Position numbers and translations under genes: made by a program | Shown: positions 49,075 through 58,100 of the stretch, in pieces | Numbering within the stretch: position 1 is the stretch's first letter | How the letters are laid out: each line of letters begins with the position of its first letter | Notes under the pieces: model-generated | Databases searched by the model: none | Seen by the model: the letters and a program-made list of their open reading frames with translations, nothing else | What the model was told of the DNA's origin: nothing | Source: Streptomyces exfoliatus | GTDB taxonomy: Bacteria > Actinomycetota > Actinomycetes > Streptomycetales > Streptomycetaceae | Direction of reading: 5' to 3' | Length of the DNA: 64,000 nt | Assembly: GCF_000725545.1 (NCBI RefSeq) | Contig: NZ_JNZP01000001.1 | Location: 558,001-622,000, forward strand

Positions 49075-51137
49075 CCCGTGCTCCTGGCGATGAGGAGCGC
49101 CACGTCGTCCGCCGCGCCCGGTCGGCGCAGCGCCCGCAGCAGCTCGTCACAGGTCTCCTCCAGCGGCCCGCGCGCCTTGTCGAGCAGGCCGACCAGGACG
49201 GCGAGCCGCTCGTCGATCGCCTCGTCGCGGGTCTCGACCAGACCGTCCGTGTACAGCACGAGCCGGTCCCCGGGCCTGAGGGGCACCCGGGTCGTACGGA
49301 ACGTGGCGCCGCCCACGCCGAGCGGCAGCCCGGGCGGCACCTTCACCAGTTCGGCCGGTCCGTCCACCGGGACCCGTACCGGCGGCAGATGGCCCGCGTT
49401 CGCGATCCGGCACCGGCCGAGGACCGGGTCGTGCACGACGAACAGACAGGTGGCGATGTAGTGCTCGAGACCCGCCGTGATCCGGTCCAGGTGCCGCAGC
49501 ACCTGGGCGGGCGACAGATCGAGGTCAGCGAACGCGCAGGTCGCGGTCCGCAGCCGCCCCATCGTCGCCGCCGCGTCGATGCCGCTGCCCATGACGTCCC
49601 CGACGACGAGCGCCGTCTTGTCGTCGGCCAGCGGGATCACGTCGTACCAGTCGCCGCCGACCTCGCTGGACGCCTGCGCCGGCTGGTAGCGGGCCGCGAT
49701 CTCCAGGCCCGTCCGCTCCGGCGGCGCCCCGGGCAGCAGACTGCGCTGGAGCGTCACGGCCGAGTTCCGCACGCTCTGGTACCAGCGCGCGTTGTCGATG
49801 CTCACCGCCGCGCGGGCCGCGAGTTCCGTCGCGAGCAGCACGTCGTCGCCGTCGAAGGGCAGCGCGTTGCGGTCCCGCTTGAGGTCGAGCGCGCCGAGCA
49901 CCTCGCCGCGCGCGATCAGCGGCACCGCCAGGTACGAGTGCACCCCTGCCCTGGCGAGCAGCTCCGCGGCCTCGGGGTTCCGTGCGATCCGGGCCAGGTC
50001 ACCGGGGCCGACGTGTTCCACCAGGACCGGCAGACCGGTGTGCACGCACCGGGTGACCAGCCGGTCCGCCCCGTACATCGCGACCGCCCCGGGCGGGTCC
50101 GCCGCCGGCAGCGCCTCCGTCAGGGCCCCCGCCTTCACGGCGAGCGCCCGGAACAGCTCGGGCCCCTCCTCGGGGGCGCCGGGTCTGCGCAGCGCCAGGA
50201 CCGAGTCGAGGACGTCGACGGCGGCGATGTCCGCGAGCTCCGGCACCACCACGGAGGCCAGCTCGTCGGCCGTCCGCTCCACCTCCAGGGTGGTGCCCAC
50301 CCGGGCCGAGGCGTCCGCGATCAGCGCGAGCCGCCGCCGCGACCGGGCCGCCGCCGAGTCCGCCCGGTGCCGCTCGGTCACGTCGATCACCGAGGCGGCG
50401 ACCCCCAGGACCCGGTTCTCGGCCCCTTCGAGCCGGTAGAACGACACCGACCAGGAGTGGTCGTGGTCCGGGTCCGCGGGGGTCCGTCCGACGACGGGCC
50501 GGTCGAGCAGCGGCGTCCCTGTGGCCAGGACGTTCCGCAACGATGCCGCCACGACACCGGTGTCGAACAGGGGCAGCACGTCGCCGACCCGCCGCCCGAT
50601 GTGCAGCGCGGCCGGCACGCCGTCGATCCGTTCGAGCGTCGGGTTCACCAGGACGTAGCGCAGATCGGTGTCCAGGACGGCGAGACCGATGGGTGACTGG
50701 GAGACGAGCCGGTCGGAGAGGGCGAGTTCGGTCTCGACCCGTTCGACGGCGGAGCGGTCCGCGGAGATCCCGAGGGCGTACAGAGCGCCCAGGTCGTCGG
50801 TGAGCCGCATGTTGCGGAACTCCACCTGCCGGACGCTGCCGTCCTTGTGCCGTACGGGGAAGGTGCCGGCCCAGGCGGTGCCCTCGCGCAGCACCTCGCC
50901 GAAGAGGCGCATCGCCTCCTCCCGGTGTTCCTCGCCGACGATCAGCCTGGCCACGTACCGGCCGAGGGCCTCGTCGGCGCCGAAACCGAAGAGGGTCTCC
51001 GCCTGCGGGCTCCACAGCACGATCCGACCGCGCGCGTCCACCACGATGGCGGCGACCCCGAGCACGTCCAGGAGGCCCTTGCCGCCCAGGGGCACACCGA
51101 CGGGCCCCGACGCCCCCGGCAAGGAACCGGCCGTCAC
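49071..51137 (-). CDS. PAS-PAS-GAF-SpoIIE phosphatase
   Basis: The 688-residue soluble protein has two PAS domains (about residues 20-140 and 145-265), a GAF domain (about 285-465) and a PP2C-type SpoIIE phosphatase (about 480-685) with GGDWYDVI, VVGDVMGSG, LYTDGLVETRD and GAADDVALL. Unlike its downstream partner it has no HATPase domain and no membrane helix. I choose GTG 51137 because GGGAGGAGGG lies directly upstream; starts at 51173 and 51212 lack such a site and the latter overlaps the MFS gene. The two phosphatases probably act in the same partner-switching pathway, though no STAS protein is nearby. Confidence 0.87.
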   Translation of the reverse strand: MTAGSLPGASGPVGVPLGGKGLLDVLGVAAIVVDARGRIVLWSPQAETLFGFGADEALGRYVARLIVGEEHREEAMRLFGEVLREGTAWAGTFPVRHKDGSVRQVEFRNMRLTDDLGALYALGISADRSAVERVETELALSDRLVSQSPIGLAVLDTDLRYVLVNPTLERIDGVPAALHIGRRVGDVLPLFDTGVVAASLRNVLATGTPLLDRPVVGRTPADPDHDHSWSVSFYRLEGAENRVLGVAASVIDVTERHRADSAAARSRRRLALIADASARVGTTLEVERTADELASVVVPELADIAAVDVLDSVLALRRPGAPEEGPELFRALAVKAGALTEALPAADPPGAVAMYGADRLVTRCVHTGLPVLVEHVGPGDLARIARNPEAAELLARAGVHSYLAVPLIARGEVLGALDLKRDRNALPFDGDDVLLATELAARAAVSIDNARWYQSVRNSAVTLQRSLLPGAPPERTGLEIAARYQPAQASSEVGGDWYDVIPLADDKTALVVGDVMGSGIDAAATMGRLRTATCAFADLDLSPAQVLRHLDRITAGLEHYIATCLFVVHDPVLGRCRIANAGHLPPVRVPVDGPAELVKVPPGLPLGVGGATFRTTRVPLRPGDRLVLYTDGLVETRDEAIDERLAVLVGLLDKARGPLEETCDELLRALRRPGAADDVALLIARSTG

Positions 51138-51189
51138 ACTGCCCTCCTCCCGCCGTGCCGTGCCTCCTTCCATGCTCGCCGCCCGCCGG

Positions 51190-52365
51190 TCACCCCGCAC
51201 CGCGAACGGCACCCGTCCGCGCCCCCTGCCCCACGACCAGGCAGGCCGCCCAGGAGGCTCCCGCCACCGCGAGCAGCGGCAGCAGGACGTGGATGTCGAC
51301 CAGGGCGACCAGGGCCGCGCCGAGGGCGAGGGCCAGCGCGTTCGGGGCGAACACCAGGGTGTTCGCGGTGGCCGCCACCCGGCCCACCGCCTCCGCGGGG
51401 GCCTCCCGCTGCACCGCCGTGACCACCGCGACGAGCACCCACGGAAGGCCCAGACCGATCACCGCGCTCGCCGCCAGGGCCGTCGCCTCGTACGGCAGCG
51501 CCCGCACCCCCACGGCCACCGCGAACAGCGCGAGACCGACGGTGGCGAGGACCCGCTCGGAGACCCTGCGGAGCAGCGGTCCTGTGACCAGGCCCGCGAG
51601 GACCGAGCCGACGCCCTGTACGGCGTACAGCACGCCGGCGTACGCGGGGGAGTGCCCGAGCCCCTTGTCGACGACGGCGTAGATCGCGGCCCCGTTCACC
51701 CCGGCCAGCAGCATCGTGAACGCGCCCGTCGCCACCAGGGGCCGCAGCACCGGCGAGACGCGGAGCAGCCGCACACCCTCGGCGGTCTCCCGCCACCAGT
51801 GCCGGGACCCGGAGGGGGTGGGGCGCGCCTCCCGTACGGGCATCAGCGCGAACACGCCCGCCGCGACCGCGAAGCTCGCCGCGTCGAGGAGGGCGACGGT
51901 CCCGCCCCCGTACCGGGTGTGGATCCCCGCCGCCACGAGCGGGGCGACCAGCTTCATCGACTCGTTCGCGGTCATCCGCAGCCCGTTGAGGGTGCCCAGC
52001 CGCTTCTCGTCCAGGGCGGTCGCGATCAGGGCCTGCTCCGCCGCCTCGTGGACGGCGCCCTGCGTCCCGTACAGCACGAGCACGGCGAACAGCAGCCATA
52101 CCCTGTCCGCCGACTCCACCCACAGGAGGAGCGGCAGCAGCCCCGCCATCCCCGCGTTCAGGACGACCAGGAGCGGCCGACGGCGCACCCGGTCCGCGAG
52201 CGTGCCGAGGAGCGGCCCCAGGAGCACGGGCGCCCAGAGGGCGAAGGCGGTCAGCGCCGCCAGACTGTCGGACCCCGTCAGGGACTTCACCCAGATCCCG
52301 GAGACCAGCCACATCGCCGTCGTACCGAATCCGGACACGACGACACCTGTCAGATACCAGCGCAT
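51190..52365 (-). CDS. MFS transporter
   Basis: The 391-residue protein has about 10-12 membrane helices and the MFS loop motif GTLADRVRRRPLLVV between helices 2 and 3, with a repeat-like GLVTGPLLRRVSERV in the second half. It resembles DHA3-type exporters (macrolide-efflux-like). No substrate is indicated. ATG 52365 has no ribosome-binding sequence, but CAGTCT ends 7 bases upstream. It lies 52 bases from the SpoIIE gene on the same strand and might be co-transcribed. Confidence 0.87.
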   Translation of the reverse strand: MRWYLTGVVVSGFGTTAMWLVSGIWVKSLTGSDSLAALTAFALWAPVLLGPLLGTLADRVRRRPLLVVLNAGMAGLLPLLLWVESADRVWLLFAVLVLYGTQGAVHEAAEQALIATALDEKRLGTLNGLRMTANESMKLVAPLVAAGIHTRYGGGTVALLDAASFAVAAGVFALMPVREARPTPSGSRHWWRETAEGVRLLRVSPVLRPLVATGAFTMLLAGVNGAAIYAVVDKGLGHSPAYAGVLYAVQGVGSVLAGLVTGPLLRRVSERVLATVGLALFAVAVGVRALPYEATALAASAVIGLGLPWVLVAVVTAVQREAPAEAVGRVAATANTLVFAPNALALALGAALVALVDIHVLLPLLAVAGASWAACLVVGQGARTGAVRGAG

Positions 52366-52414
52366 GAGCCGAAGACTGACGCCTGAGGTGGGGCTCGCGG
52401 ATCGGGCGGATTCC

Positions 52415-52855
52415 CTAGAGGGTGTCCGGCGAGGGCGCGCGGGTATCGCCGGCGCCCCGCTTCTCGTACCGCAGCGCCGCCCCCGTCACCAGCGCGCCCA
52501 GGCCCTCCCACAGGCCCACGCCAAGGAATCCGGCAGGGGCGCGGCCGGTGACGACCGCGAGGGTGAAGACCGCGCAGGTGAGGAGGCGGAAGGGGACCGT
52601 CCAACGGAAGAAGGGCTTCCAGTCGGCGAGCGCGGCCAGCACGTAGTAGACGCCCATGTTCAGCGCTGCCATCGAGGACGCCGTCAGGAAGACGAGGGTG
52701 TGGTCGCCGTCCGCGCGCCCGCCCTCGGGCACCGGCTCGAAGCCCATCACGGTGAGCAGCGCGTCCGGTACGACCAGGCCCACCACCCCCAGCGCGGCGG
52801 CGAGCACACCGAAGACCGCGATGGTCCAGCCGGACAGGGAACGGGGCAGGCGCAC
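52415..52855 (-). CDS. four-helix membrane protein of unknown function
   Basis: The 146-residue protein has four hydrophobic segments (IAVFGVLAAALGVVGLVVP, LVFLTASSMAALNMGVYYVLAAL, FRLLTCAVFTLAVVTG, FLGVGLWEGLGALVTGAAL) with a DWKPFFRWTVPFR loop. I do not recognise a specific family. GTG 52855 is chosen for the strong GGAGGACC upstream; a start 24 codons earlier would add a basic stretch lacking any such site. It is followed by the MFS gene on the same strand. Confidence 0.75.
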   Translation of the reverse strand: MRLPRSLSGWTIAVFGVLAAALGVVGLVVPDALLTVMGFEPVPEGGRADGDHTLVFLTASSMAALNMGVYYVLAALADWKPFFRWTVPFRLLTCAVFTLAVVTGRAPAGFLGVGLWEGLGALVTGAALRYEKRGAGDTRAPSPDTL

Positions 52856-52970
52856 GGCGGTCCTCCGCGAGGTGAGTGCAGGGTCGGTGGATCGAATACG
52901 TGCTCGGATGCGAGCGTGACCCTGCATATCGTGTGACGGGGCCCGACGGCCAGTCGGGCCCCGTCCACCG

Positions 52971-54419
52971 TCACTTCAGCGCCGCGGCCATCATCTTCTG
53001 CGCCACCGGGGCCGCCAGGCCGTTGCCGCTGACCTCGGAGCGGGCCGCGCCCGAGTCCTCGATCATCACCGCGACGGCGACCTGCTTCCCGGTCGAGGAG
53101 TCCTTCGCGTACGACGTGAACCAGGCGTAGGGCGTCTTGCTGTTGTTCTCGCCGTGCTGGGCCGTCCCCGTCTTGCCGCCGACCTCCGCGCCGTCCACGG
53201 CCGCGTTGGTGCCCGTGCCCTTCTCCACGACGGTCACCATCGCGCTGCGCAGCTGCTCGGCCGTCGAGGAGGAGACGACCCGCTCGGTGTCGCCGTCCTC
53301 GAACGACGTCAGCGCGTCGCCGTCGGAGTCGACGACCTCCGAGACCATGTGCGGGGAGGCGAGCAGACCGTCGTTGGCGATCACCGCGGACACCATCGCC
53401 ATCTGGAGCGGGGTCGCGGTCACGTCGAACTGCCCGATGCCGGTGAGCGCCGTCTGCGCCTTGTCCATGCCGGACGGGTACACGCTCGGGTACGCCCGCA
53501 CCGGCACGTCGAGCTCGGCGTCGTCGAAGCCGAACTTCTCCGCCGTCGCCCTCACCTTGTCCTGCCCCAGGTCGGCGGCCATCTTGGCGAAGACGTTGTT
53601 GCAGGAGTACTGGAGCGCGGTGCGGATCGTGGCGTTCTCACAGGGCGCGGAGGCGTTCTCGTTCTTCAGCACGGTCCGGGTGTTCGGCAGCGTGTACGGG
53701 TCGGGGCTCTCGGTCGCGGTGTCCACCGACCCGTACAGGCCGTCCTCCAGGGCCGCCGCGGCGATGACCAGCTTGAAGGTGGAGCCGGGCGGCAGCGGCT
53801 GGCGCAGCGCCCGGTTGACCAGCGGCTTGTCCTCGTCGGTGGTCAGCTCCTTCCAGGCGTCGCCGTCCGTCGTCCCGGCGATCTTCGACGGGTCGTACGA
53901 CGGGGTGGAGGCCAGGGCCAGGATCCGGCCGGTCGCCGGGTCGAGGGCGACGGCGGCGCCCTTCTTGTTCCCGAGCGCCCGGTAGGCGGCCTCCTGCACG
54001 TCCGGGTCGATCGTGGTGACGACCGTGCCCGGTTCCTGCTGCTTGCGCGTGACGGCGTCGACCGGGTTCTTCAGCCGGTCGTCGGTGCCGTCGAGGACGT
54101 CGCCGTAGATGCCCTCCAGCTGGGTGGCGCCGTACGCCTGCGAGCTGTAGCCGGTGACCGCCGCGTACAGCTCGCCGTCCGTGTACGTGCGCTCGTAGGC
54201 GAGATCCGATCCCTCCGTCTTCTTCGAGCCGGTGACCGGCGAGCCGGCCACGACGATGTTGCCGAGCGGGTGCGCGTACTGCGCGATGGTCTTCCGCCGG
54301 TTCTTCGAGTCGTCCGCGAGCGCCTTGCCTTCGTACGCCTGCACCCAGGTGGCCCGGCCCAGGAGGGCGAGCACCAGGAGCAGGACGAAGACCGACGTGT
54401 GCCTGATCGTCTTGTTCAT
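52971..54419 (-). CDS. class B penicillin-binding protein (PbpA-type transpeptidase)
   Basis: The 482-residue protein cross-links peptidoglycan outside the membrane. It has an N-terminal anchor (about residues 9-27), a dimerisation-type domain (about 50-140, with ERTYTDGELYAAVTGYSSQAYGATQLEGIYG) and a transpeptidase domain. That domain has catalytic Ser213 and Lys216 (PPGSTFKL), YSCNN with Ser272/Asn274, and KTGT at 416-419. This matches the shorter PbpA class that pairs with RodA/FtsW-type proteins in actinobacteria; here it stands alone, without rodA. It precedes no other gene on its strand closely. Confidence 0.93.
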   Translation of the reverse strand: MNKTIRHTSVFVLLLVLALLGRATWVQAYEGKALADDSKNRRKTIAQYAHPLGNIVVAGSPVTGSKKTEGSDLAYERTYTDGELYAAVTGYSSQAYGATQLEGIYGDVLDGTDDRLKNPVDAVTRKQQEPGTVVTTIDPDVQEAAYRALGNKKGAAVALDPATGRILALASTPSYDPSKIAGTTDGDAWKELTTDEDKPLVNRALRQPLPPGSTFKLVIAAAALEDGLYGSVDTATESPDPYTLPNTRTVLKNENASAPCENATIRTALQYSCNNVFAKMAADLGQDKVRATAEKFGFDDAELDVPVRAYPSVYPSGMDKAQTALTGIGQFDVTATPLQMAMVSAVIANDGLLASPHMVSEVVDSDGDALTSFEDGDTERVVSSSTAEQLRSAMVTVVEKGTGTNAAVDGAEVGGKTGTAQHGENNSKTPYAWFTSYAKDSSTGKQVAVAVMIEDSGAARSEVSGNGLAAPVAQKMMAAALK

Positions 54420-54482
54420 CGCACCTGTGGGGACGAACGGGGCGGTGGGTGGCGTTCCGGATGTGTCCGGTTTCTCAGGGAA

Positions 54483-54507
54483 CCTTCATCCGGAGCCTTC
54501 ATCCGGA
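54483..54507. repeat. two direct 12-bp repeats upstream of the PBP gene
   Basis: CCTTCATCCGGA occurs at 54483-54494 and again at 54496-54507. A third partial copy (GTGTCCGG on the other side) is less clear. They lie between the PBP start and the response-regulator stop, about 65-90 bases upstream of the PBP gene, and could bind a regulator. Confidence 0.4.
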
Positions 54508-54541
54508 ACGGACCTGCCCGCCCCGTCTGCCCCGCCCGGTC

Positions 54542-55201
54542 TCACCCCGTCCGTACGAACCCCGACTCGTACGCCAGGATCACGGCCTGCGTGCGGTCCC
54601 GGGCGCCGGACTTCGCCAGGACCGCCGCCACGTGCGTCTTGACCGTGGCCGCGCCGACGCCCATCCGCGCCGCGATCTCCGCGTTCGTCAGGCCCGTCGC
54701 CACCAGGCGCAGCACCTCCGCCTCCCGCTCCGTGAGGCGCGCCACCCACGGCGGCGCCACCGGCGGCCTGCGGCGGGCGTGCTCGGCCGCCAGGCCGCGT
54801 ACCGCCGCCGGGTAGAGCAGCGAGTCGCTCCTGGCGACCAGCCGCACCGCGCTCACCAGCTCCTCCGCGGCCGCCCGCTTCAGCAGGAACCCGGCCGCGC
54901 CGACGCGCAGCGCGTCGTACACGTAGGAGTCGTTCTCGAAGGTCGTCACGACCACGATCCGGGGAGGCTCCGCCATTCCGGCGATGATCTGCTCGGTGGC
55001 CCTGATCCCGTCGATCTCCGGCATCCGCACGTCCATCAGGACGACGTCCGGCCGCTCGGCCCGCACCACCGACACCGCCTCGGCGCCCGTGGACGCCTCG
55101 CCCACCACCTCCAGGTCGGGTTCCGCGTCCAGGATGACCCGCAGGGCCGTCCGCACCATCCGCTCGTCGTCCGCGATCACCACGCGTACGGCCGCGCTCA
55201 T
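54542..55201 (-). CDS. NarL/LuxR-type response regulator
   Basis: The 219-residue protein has a receiver domain (residues 5-120; acidic pocket ADDE, phosphoacceptor Asp57 in VLMDVRMPEIDG, VVVTTF, Lys in GFLLKR). A LuxR HTH (about 150-215: LTEREAEVLRLVATGLTNAEIAARMGVGAATVKTHVAAVLAKSG) follows. The ATG at 55201 overlaps the kinase stop, so the two form a cognate pair. Confidence 0.95.
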   Translation of the reverse strand: MSAAVRVVIADDERMVRTALRVILDAEPDLEVVGEASTGAEAVSVVRAERPDVVLMDVRMPEIDGIRATEQIIAGMAEPPRIVVVTTFENDSYVYDALRVGAAGFLLKRAAAEELVSAVRLVARSDSLLYPAAVRGLAAEHARRRPPVAPPWVARLTEREAEVLRLVATGLTNAEIAARMGVGAATVKTHVAAVLAKSGARDRTQAVILAYESGFVRTG

Positions 55202-56442
55202 CGCGGGACCCTGACCGCGAGGCGCCAGGCGCCGGCCGCCGGGCCCGCCTGCGCGGTGCCGCCGAACAGCCGGGCCCGCTCGGCGACGCCGATCAGGCCG
55301 CGTCCTCCGCCGGGGCGGGCGACCGGGGGCCGCGCGGGCAGCGGGTTCTCCATGGTGATCTCCAACTCCTCGGTACGGGCGTCGAGCCGTACGGTCACGG
55401 GCTCCCCGCCCGCGTGCCGGGCCGCGTTCGTCAGCCCTTCCTGGACGATCCGGTACGCCTCCCGGGACAGCGCCTCCGGTACGGCGGCGAGGTCACCGGC
55501 CACGGTCAGCGCCACCTTCGGCCCGGCGCCCCGCACCAGGGCCTCCAGGGCGTCGAGCCCCGGCCCCACACCTTCCCCGGCCTCCTCGCCCCCGCGCAGC
55601 AGGCCGAGGACCCCGTCCAGCTCGCCGACCGTGCGCCGGGTGGTCTCCTCGATCGCGGTGAGCGCCTCCTTGACGAACTCCAGGTCGGCCCCGGCGCCGC
55701 CGTCCAGGACCCGGCGGGCCGCTCCCGCCTGGAGGGTGACCGCGCTCAGCGCGTGACCGACCGAGTCGTGCAGTTCCCGGGCGAGCCGGTTGCGGGACTC
55801 CGCCTCCGCCGCGCGCCGCTCGGCCGCCGCGAGCCGCTCCCCGGGACCCGGTCCGAGCAGTCGGGGCGCCTGCCGGGCGAGCAGGGCCCCGGTCGCGGCG
55901 GCCACGGCGGCGAGCGCGAGCAGCATCAGGAGCCCCGCCGGCAGCGCCGCCCAGTCCCACCAGGGCCGGTCGAGGCCCCAGAACCGGCCGAGCTCCGACG
56001 CGCGGAGCGCCGGCGAGAACGGCAGCGCCATCACCGACACCGCGAACGGCGGCAGCGCCAGGGTCGCCCCGCTGACCAGCGCCCCGGCGCCCAGGTGCAG
56101 GGAGAACCAGCCGGCCGTCCGGGCCCTCGCCTCCCAGCCCCGGGCCGGGCCGTCCGCGAACCGGTCCGCCGGCACCCCGCACAGCGCCCGGGCCGCCGCC
56201 ACCGACATCGGCCGGGCCAGGGGGAACAGCGCGGCGACCGCGACGAGCGGCAGCCCCACCGCGTACGCCCCGAACTGCGCCCCGATGCCCCCGACGAACA
56301 GGCCGCCCTCGTCGAGCAACGGCCCGATGGCGACGGAGCCGACCATCCAGAACGGCATGAACAGCGCGCCACCCACGATGAGATGGAGCCAGCGCCGTCT
56401 GGCCCGCTGCCCGAAGAGCGCTCGGGATGCCCGGTGGATCAC
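55198..56442 (-). CDS. sensor histidine kinase (HisKA_3 type)
   Basis: The 414-residue protein has several membrane helices in its first half (about residues 18-200) and no extracellular domain. After a short linker it has the HisKA_3 dimerisation helix with the phosphorylated His in RLARELHDSVGHALSAV. A HATPase follows (EGLTNAARHAGG, GRGLIGVAERARLFGG). The GTG at 56442 overlaps the stop of the membrane-protein gene upstream, and its stop overlaps the response regulator start. All three genes are thus translationally coupled. Confidence 0.93.
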   Translation of the reverse strand: MIHRASRALFGQRARRRWLHLIVGGALFMPFWMVGSVAIGPLLDEGGLFVGGIGAQFGAYAVGLPLVAVAALFPLARPMSVAAARALCGVPADRFADGPARGWEARARTAGWFSLHLGAGALVSGATLALPPFAVSVMALPFSPALRASELGRFWGLDRPWWDWAALPAGLLMLLALAAVAAATGALLARQAPRLLGPGPGERLAAAERRAAEAESRNRLARELHDSVGHALSAVTLQAGAARRVLDGGAGADLEFVKEALTAIEETTRRTVGELDGVLGLLRGGEEAGEGVGPGLDALEALVRGAGPKVALTVAGDLAAVPEALSREAYRIVQEGLTNAARHAGGEPVTVRLDARTEELEITMENPLPARPPVARPGGGRGLIGVAERARLFGGTAQAGPAAGAWRLAVRVPR

Positions 56443-57419
56443 GCCTCGGCGCTCCGGCGCCGCAGGAAGAAGGCCACGCACGCGGCGAGCAGGAACCCGG
56501 TGATCATGTCGCCAGCGTAGGACAGCTGTACGAGCCCGGGGACGCGCTTGCCGGGATCCGTCTCCGGCAGCAGCGCGACGAGCGACATGTAGGCGCCCCA
56601 GCAGCCCACCGCCGCCGAGGCCGTCCAGGCCAGGGCGAGCGTGGTGCGGACCCGGAGCCGGGCGGGCCGGCGCAGCACCAGGAGGAGCGTGGCGACGGCG
56701 GCGACGGCGAGGAAGCAGAGCCACTGCGCCTCCAGGACGTGGAAGTCGGCGTCGCGTTCGGCGATCCGCCGGGCGGACAGGCCCGTCGTCGAGCCGGTCG
56801 CCCACAACAGGTGGGGCGTGGCGGACGCGAGCGCCGTCACCGAGCCGGCCAGGGCGACGGCCCGCACCCCGGGCCCGGACGTGCGGGCCGACAGCGCGCC
56901 GAGCCGGCCGCTCCAGAGCCGGCCCCAGCGGTCCCGGGCGTACAGGACGAAGAGGGTGCCGAGGGCGAGGCCCTGGAGGATGAAGCCGCCGTAGACGACG
57001 CCGAAGACCCAGGGGTCGAGGAAGGGTTCGGCGGGTGCGGCCGCCTTCCCGTCGCCGGTGACGGCGGCGACCACGAGCTGTGTCGGGTAGCCGGTCATGA
57101 TCGGGACGAGCAGCCCGGTCGCCGCCCACATGGGAAGGGCGAGCAGCCAGGCGGGGAACCGCCGGCCCCAGGCCTGGGTGAGGAGCAGGGCGAGGACGAC
57201 GACGAGGGCGTCGGCGACCACCGTCACCGCGTTGGCGACCACCATCATCCGCGGGTGGTCCAGGAGCACGCTGCCGGCCGGGATGCCGATCTCGCTGCCC
57301 GCCACCCAGGCGACCTTGAGCGAGACGTACGGGACGCAGGCGAGGATCGCGAGCCCGCGCAGCGCGCGGCGGGTACGGGGGACGTGGTGGGGACGGGGGA
57401 GGGGAGCGGTCCGTGTCAT
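56439..57419 (-). CDS. multi-pass membrane protein coupled to the histidine kinase
   Basis: The 326-residue protein has about eight hydrophobic segments, with conserved-looking FLDPWVFGVVYGGFILQGLALG, TPHLLWATGSTTGLSARRIAERDADFHVLEAQWLCF and WGAYMSLVALLPETDPGKRVPGLVQLSYAGDMITGFLLA. I do not recognise the family by function. Its 4-base overlap with the kinase gene suggests that it is the sensing partner or the target of the two-component system. ATG 57419 with GTGGAGCC upstream. Confidence 0.8.
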   Translation of the reverse strand: MTRTAPLPRPHHVPRTRRALRGLAILACVPYVSLKVAWVAGSEIGIPAGSVLLDHPRMMVVANAVTVVADALVVVLALLLTQAWGRRFPAWLLALPMWAATGLLVPIMTGYPTQLVVAAVTGDGKAAAPAEPFLDPWVFGVVYGGFILQGLALGTLFVLYARDRWGRLWSGRLGALSARTSGPGVRAVALAGSVTALASATPHLLWATGSTTGLSARRIAERDADFHVLEAQWLCFLAVAAVATLLLVLRRPARLRVRTTLALAWTASAAVGCWGAYMSLVALLPETDPGKRVPGLVQLSYAGDMITGFLLAACVAFFLRRRSAEA

Positions 57420-57581
57420 GGCTCCACGCTCCCGGGCGGACCCCCGGTGCCACGTCCTGCCGGGTGGTGAACCGCCTCCGCCGCGCGGGGGAGGCGGCCT
57501 CCTCCCGGGGCCTCCGGGGAGCGGGAATTGACCCATGTTTCTGATGATCGATTGAACCCAAGCCGGAGGTCAATGGCGCTC

Positions 57582-57587
57582 TAGAGT
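57582..57587 (+). promoter_or_regulatory. -10 element deciding the start of the cupin gene
   Basis: TAGAGT ends 7 bases before the ATG at 57595. The earlier ATG at 57589 would lie upstream of the expected start point. Confidence 0.45.
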
Positions 57588-57594
57588 AATGATC

Positions 57595-58092
57595 ATGAAC
57601 GAGATCACGACCTTCGCCCCGCTCCTCACCCGCGCCGCCGTCGCCGAGACCACCGCCGACCCGAGCAGCGTGATGACGCTCCTCGCCGACTCGGACGGCA
57701 CCGGCGGACAGCTCACCAGCTACCGCTCCTCCTTCGCGAAGGGCGCGGTCGGGGCCCCGGCCCACTTCCACACCAAGGCCTCGGAGATGTTCTTCGTCCT
57801 CGGCGGGTCCCTCCAGGTCCTGGTCGGCGAGGAGCTGACCGTCCTGGAGCAGGGCGACTTCCTCCTCGTCCCGCCGCGCACCCCGCACGCCTTCGCCGCG
57901 GCGCCCGGCGCCGAGGCGGACGTGCTCTTCGCCTTCACGCCGGGCATGGCCCGCTTCGACTACCTGCGCCTGCTCGGCCGGGTCATGCGCGGCGAGGCGA
58001 GCTTCGAGGAGATCAAGGCCTCCTCGGAGAAGTACGACAACCACTACGTCGACAGCCCGGTGTGGCAGGCCGCCCTCGCCGAGCGCGCGTGA
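57595..58092 (+). CDS. cupin-domain protein
   Basis: The 165-residue protein has a single cupin barrel (about residues 40-125): motif 1 GAPAHFHTKASEMFFVLGGSLQVLVG with two His and Glu as metal ligands, and motif 2 GDFLLVPPRTPHAFAA with the third His. The C-terminal helices (FDYLRLLGRVMRGEASFEEIKASSEKYDNHYV) are typical of Streptomyces quercetinase-like cupins. Substrate unknown. An inverted repeat ATTGACC (57527-57533) and GGTCAAT (57568-57574) lies upstream. Confidence 0.88.
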   Translation: MNEITTFAPLLTRAAVAETTADPSSVMTLLADSDGTGGQLTSYRSSFAKGAVGAPAHFHTKASEMFFVLGGSLQVLVGEELTVLEQGDFLLVPPRTPHAFAAAPGAEADVLFAFTPGMARFDYLRLLGRVMRGEASFEEIKASSEKYDNHYVDSPVWQAALAERA

Positions 58093-58100
58093 CCGTGTGA

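Noticed and set aside
46483..49461. 992-codon plus-strand frame opposite the SpoIIE genes
   Set aside because: Arg/His/Gln-rich antisense composition; the minus-strand phosphatase domains are clear.
54420..54470. ECF-type promoter (GGAAC ... GTT) before the PBP gene
   Set aside because: The spacing between GGAAC and GTT is 15 bases, not the 16-18 expected for SigE/SigR promoters.
57527..57574. Inverted repeat ATTGACC/GGTCAAT as cupin operator
   Set aside because: The 7-bp arms are 34 bases apart, too far for a single dimer site; kept only as a remark in the cupin entry.
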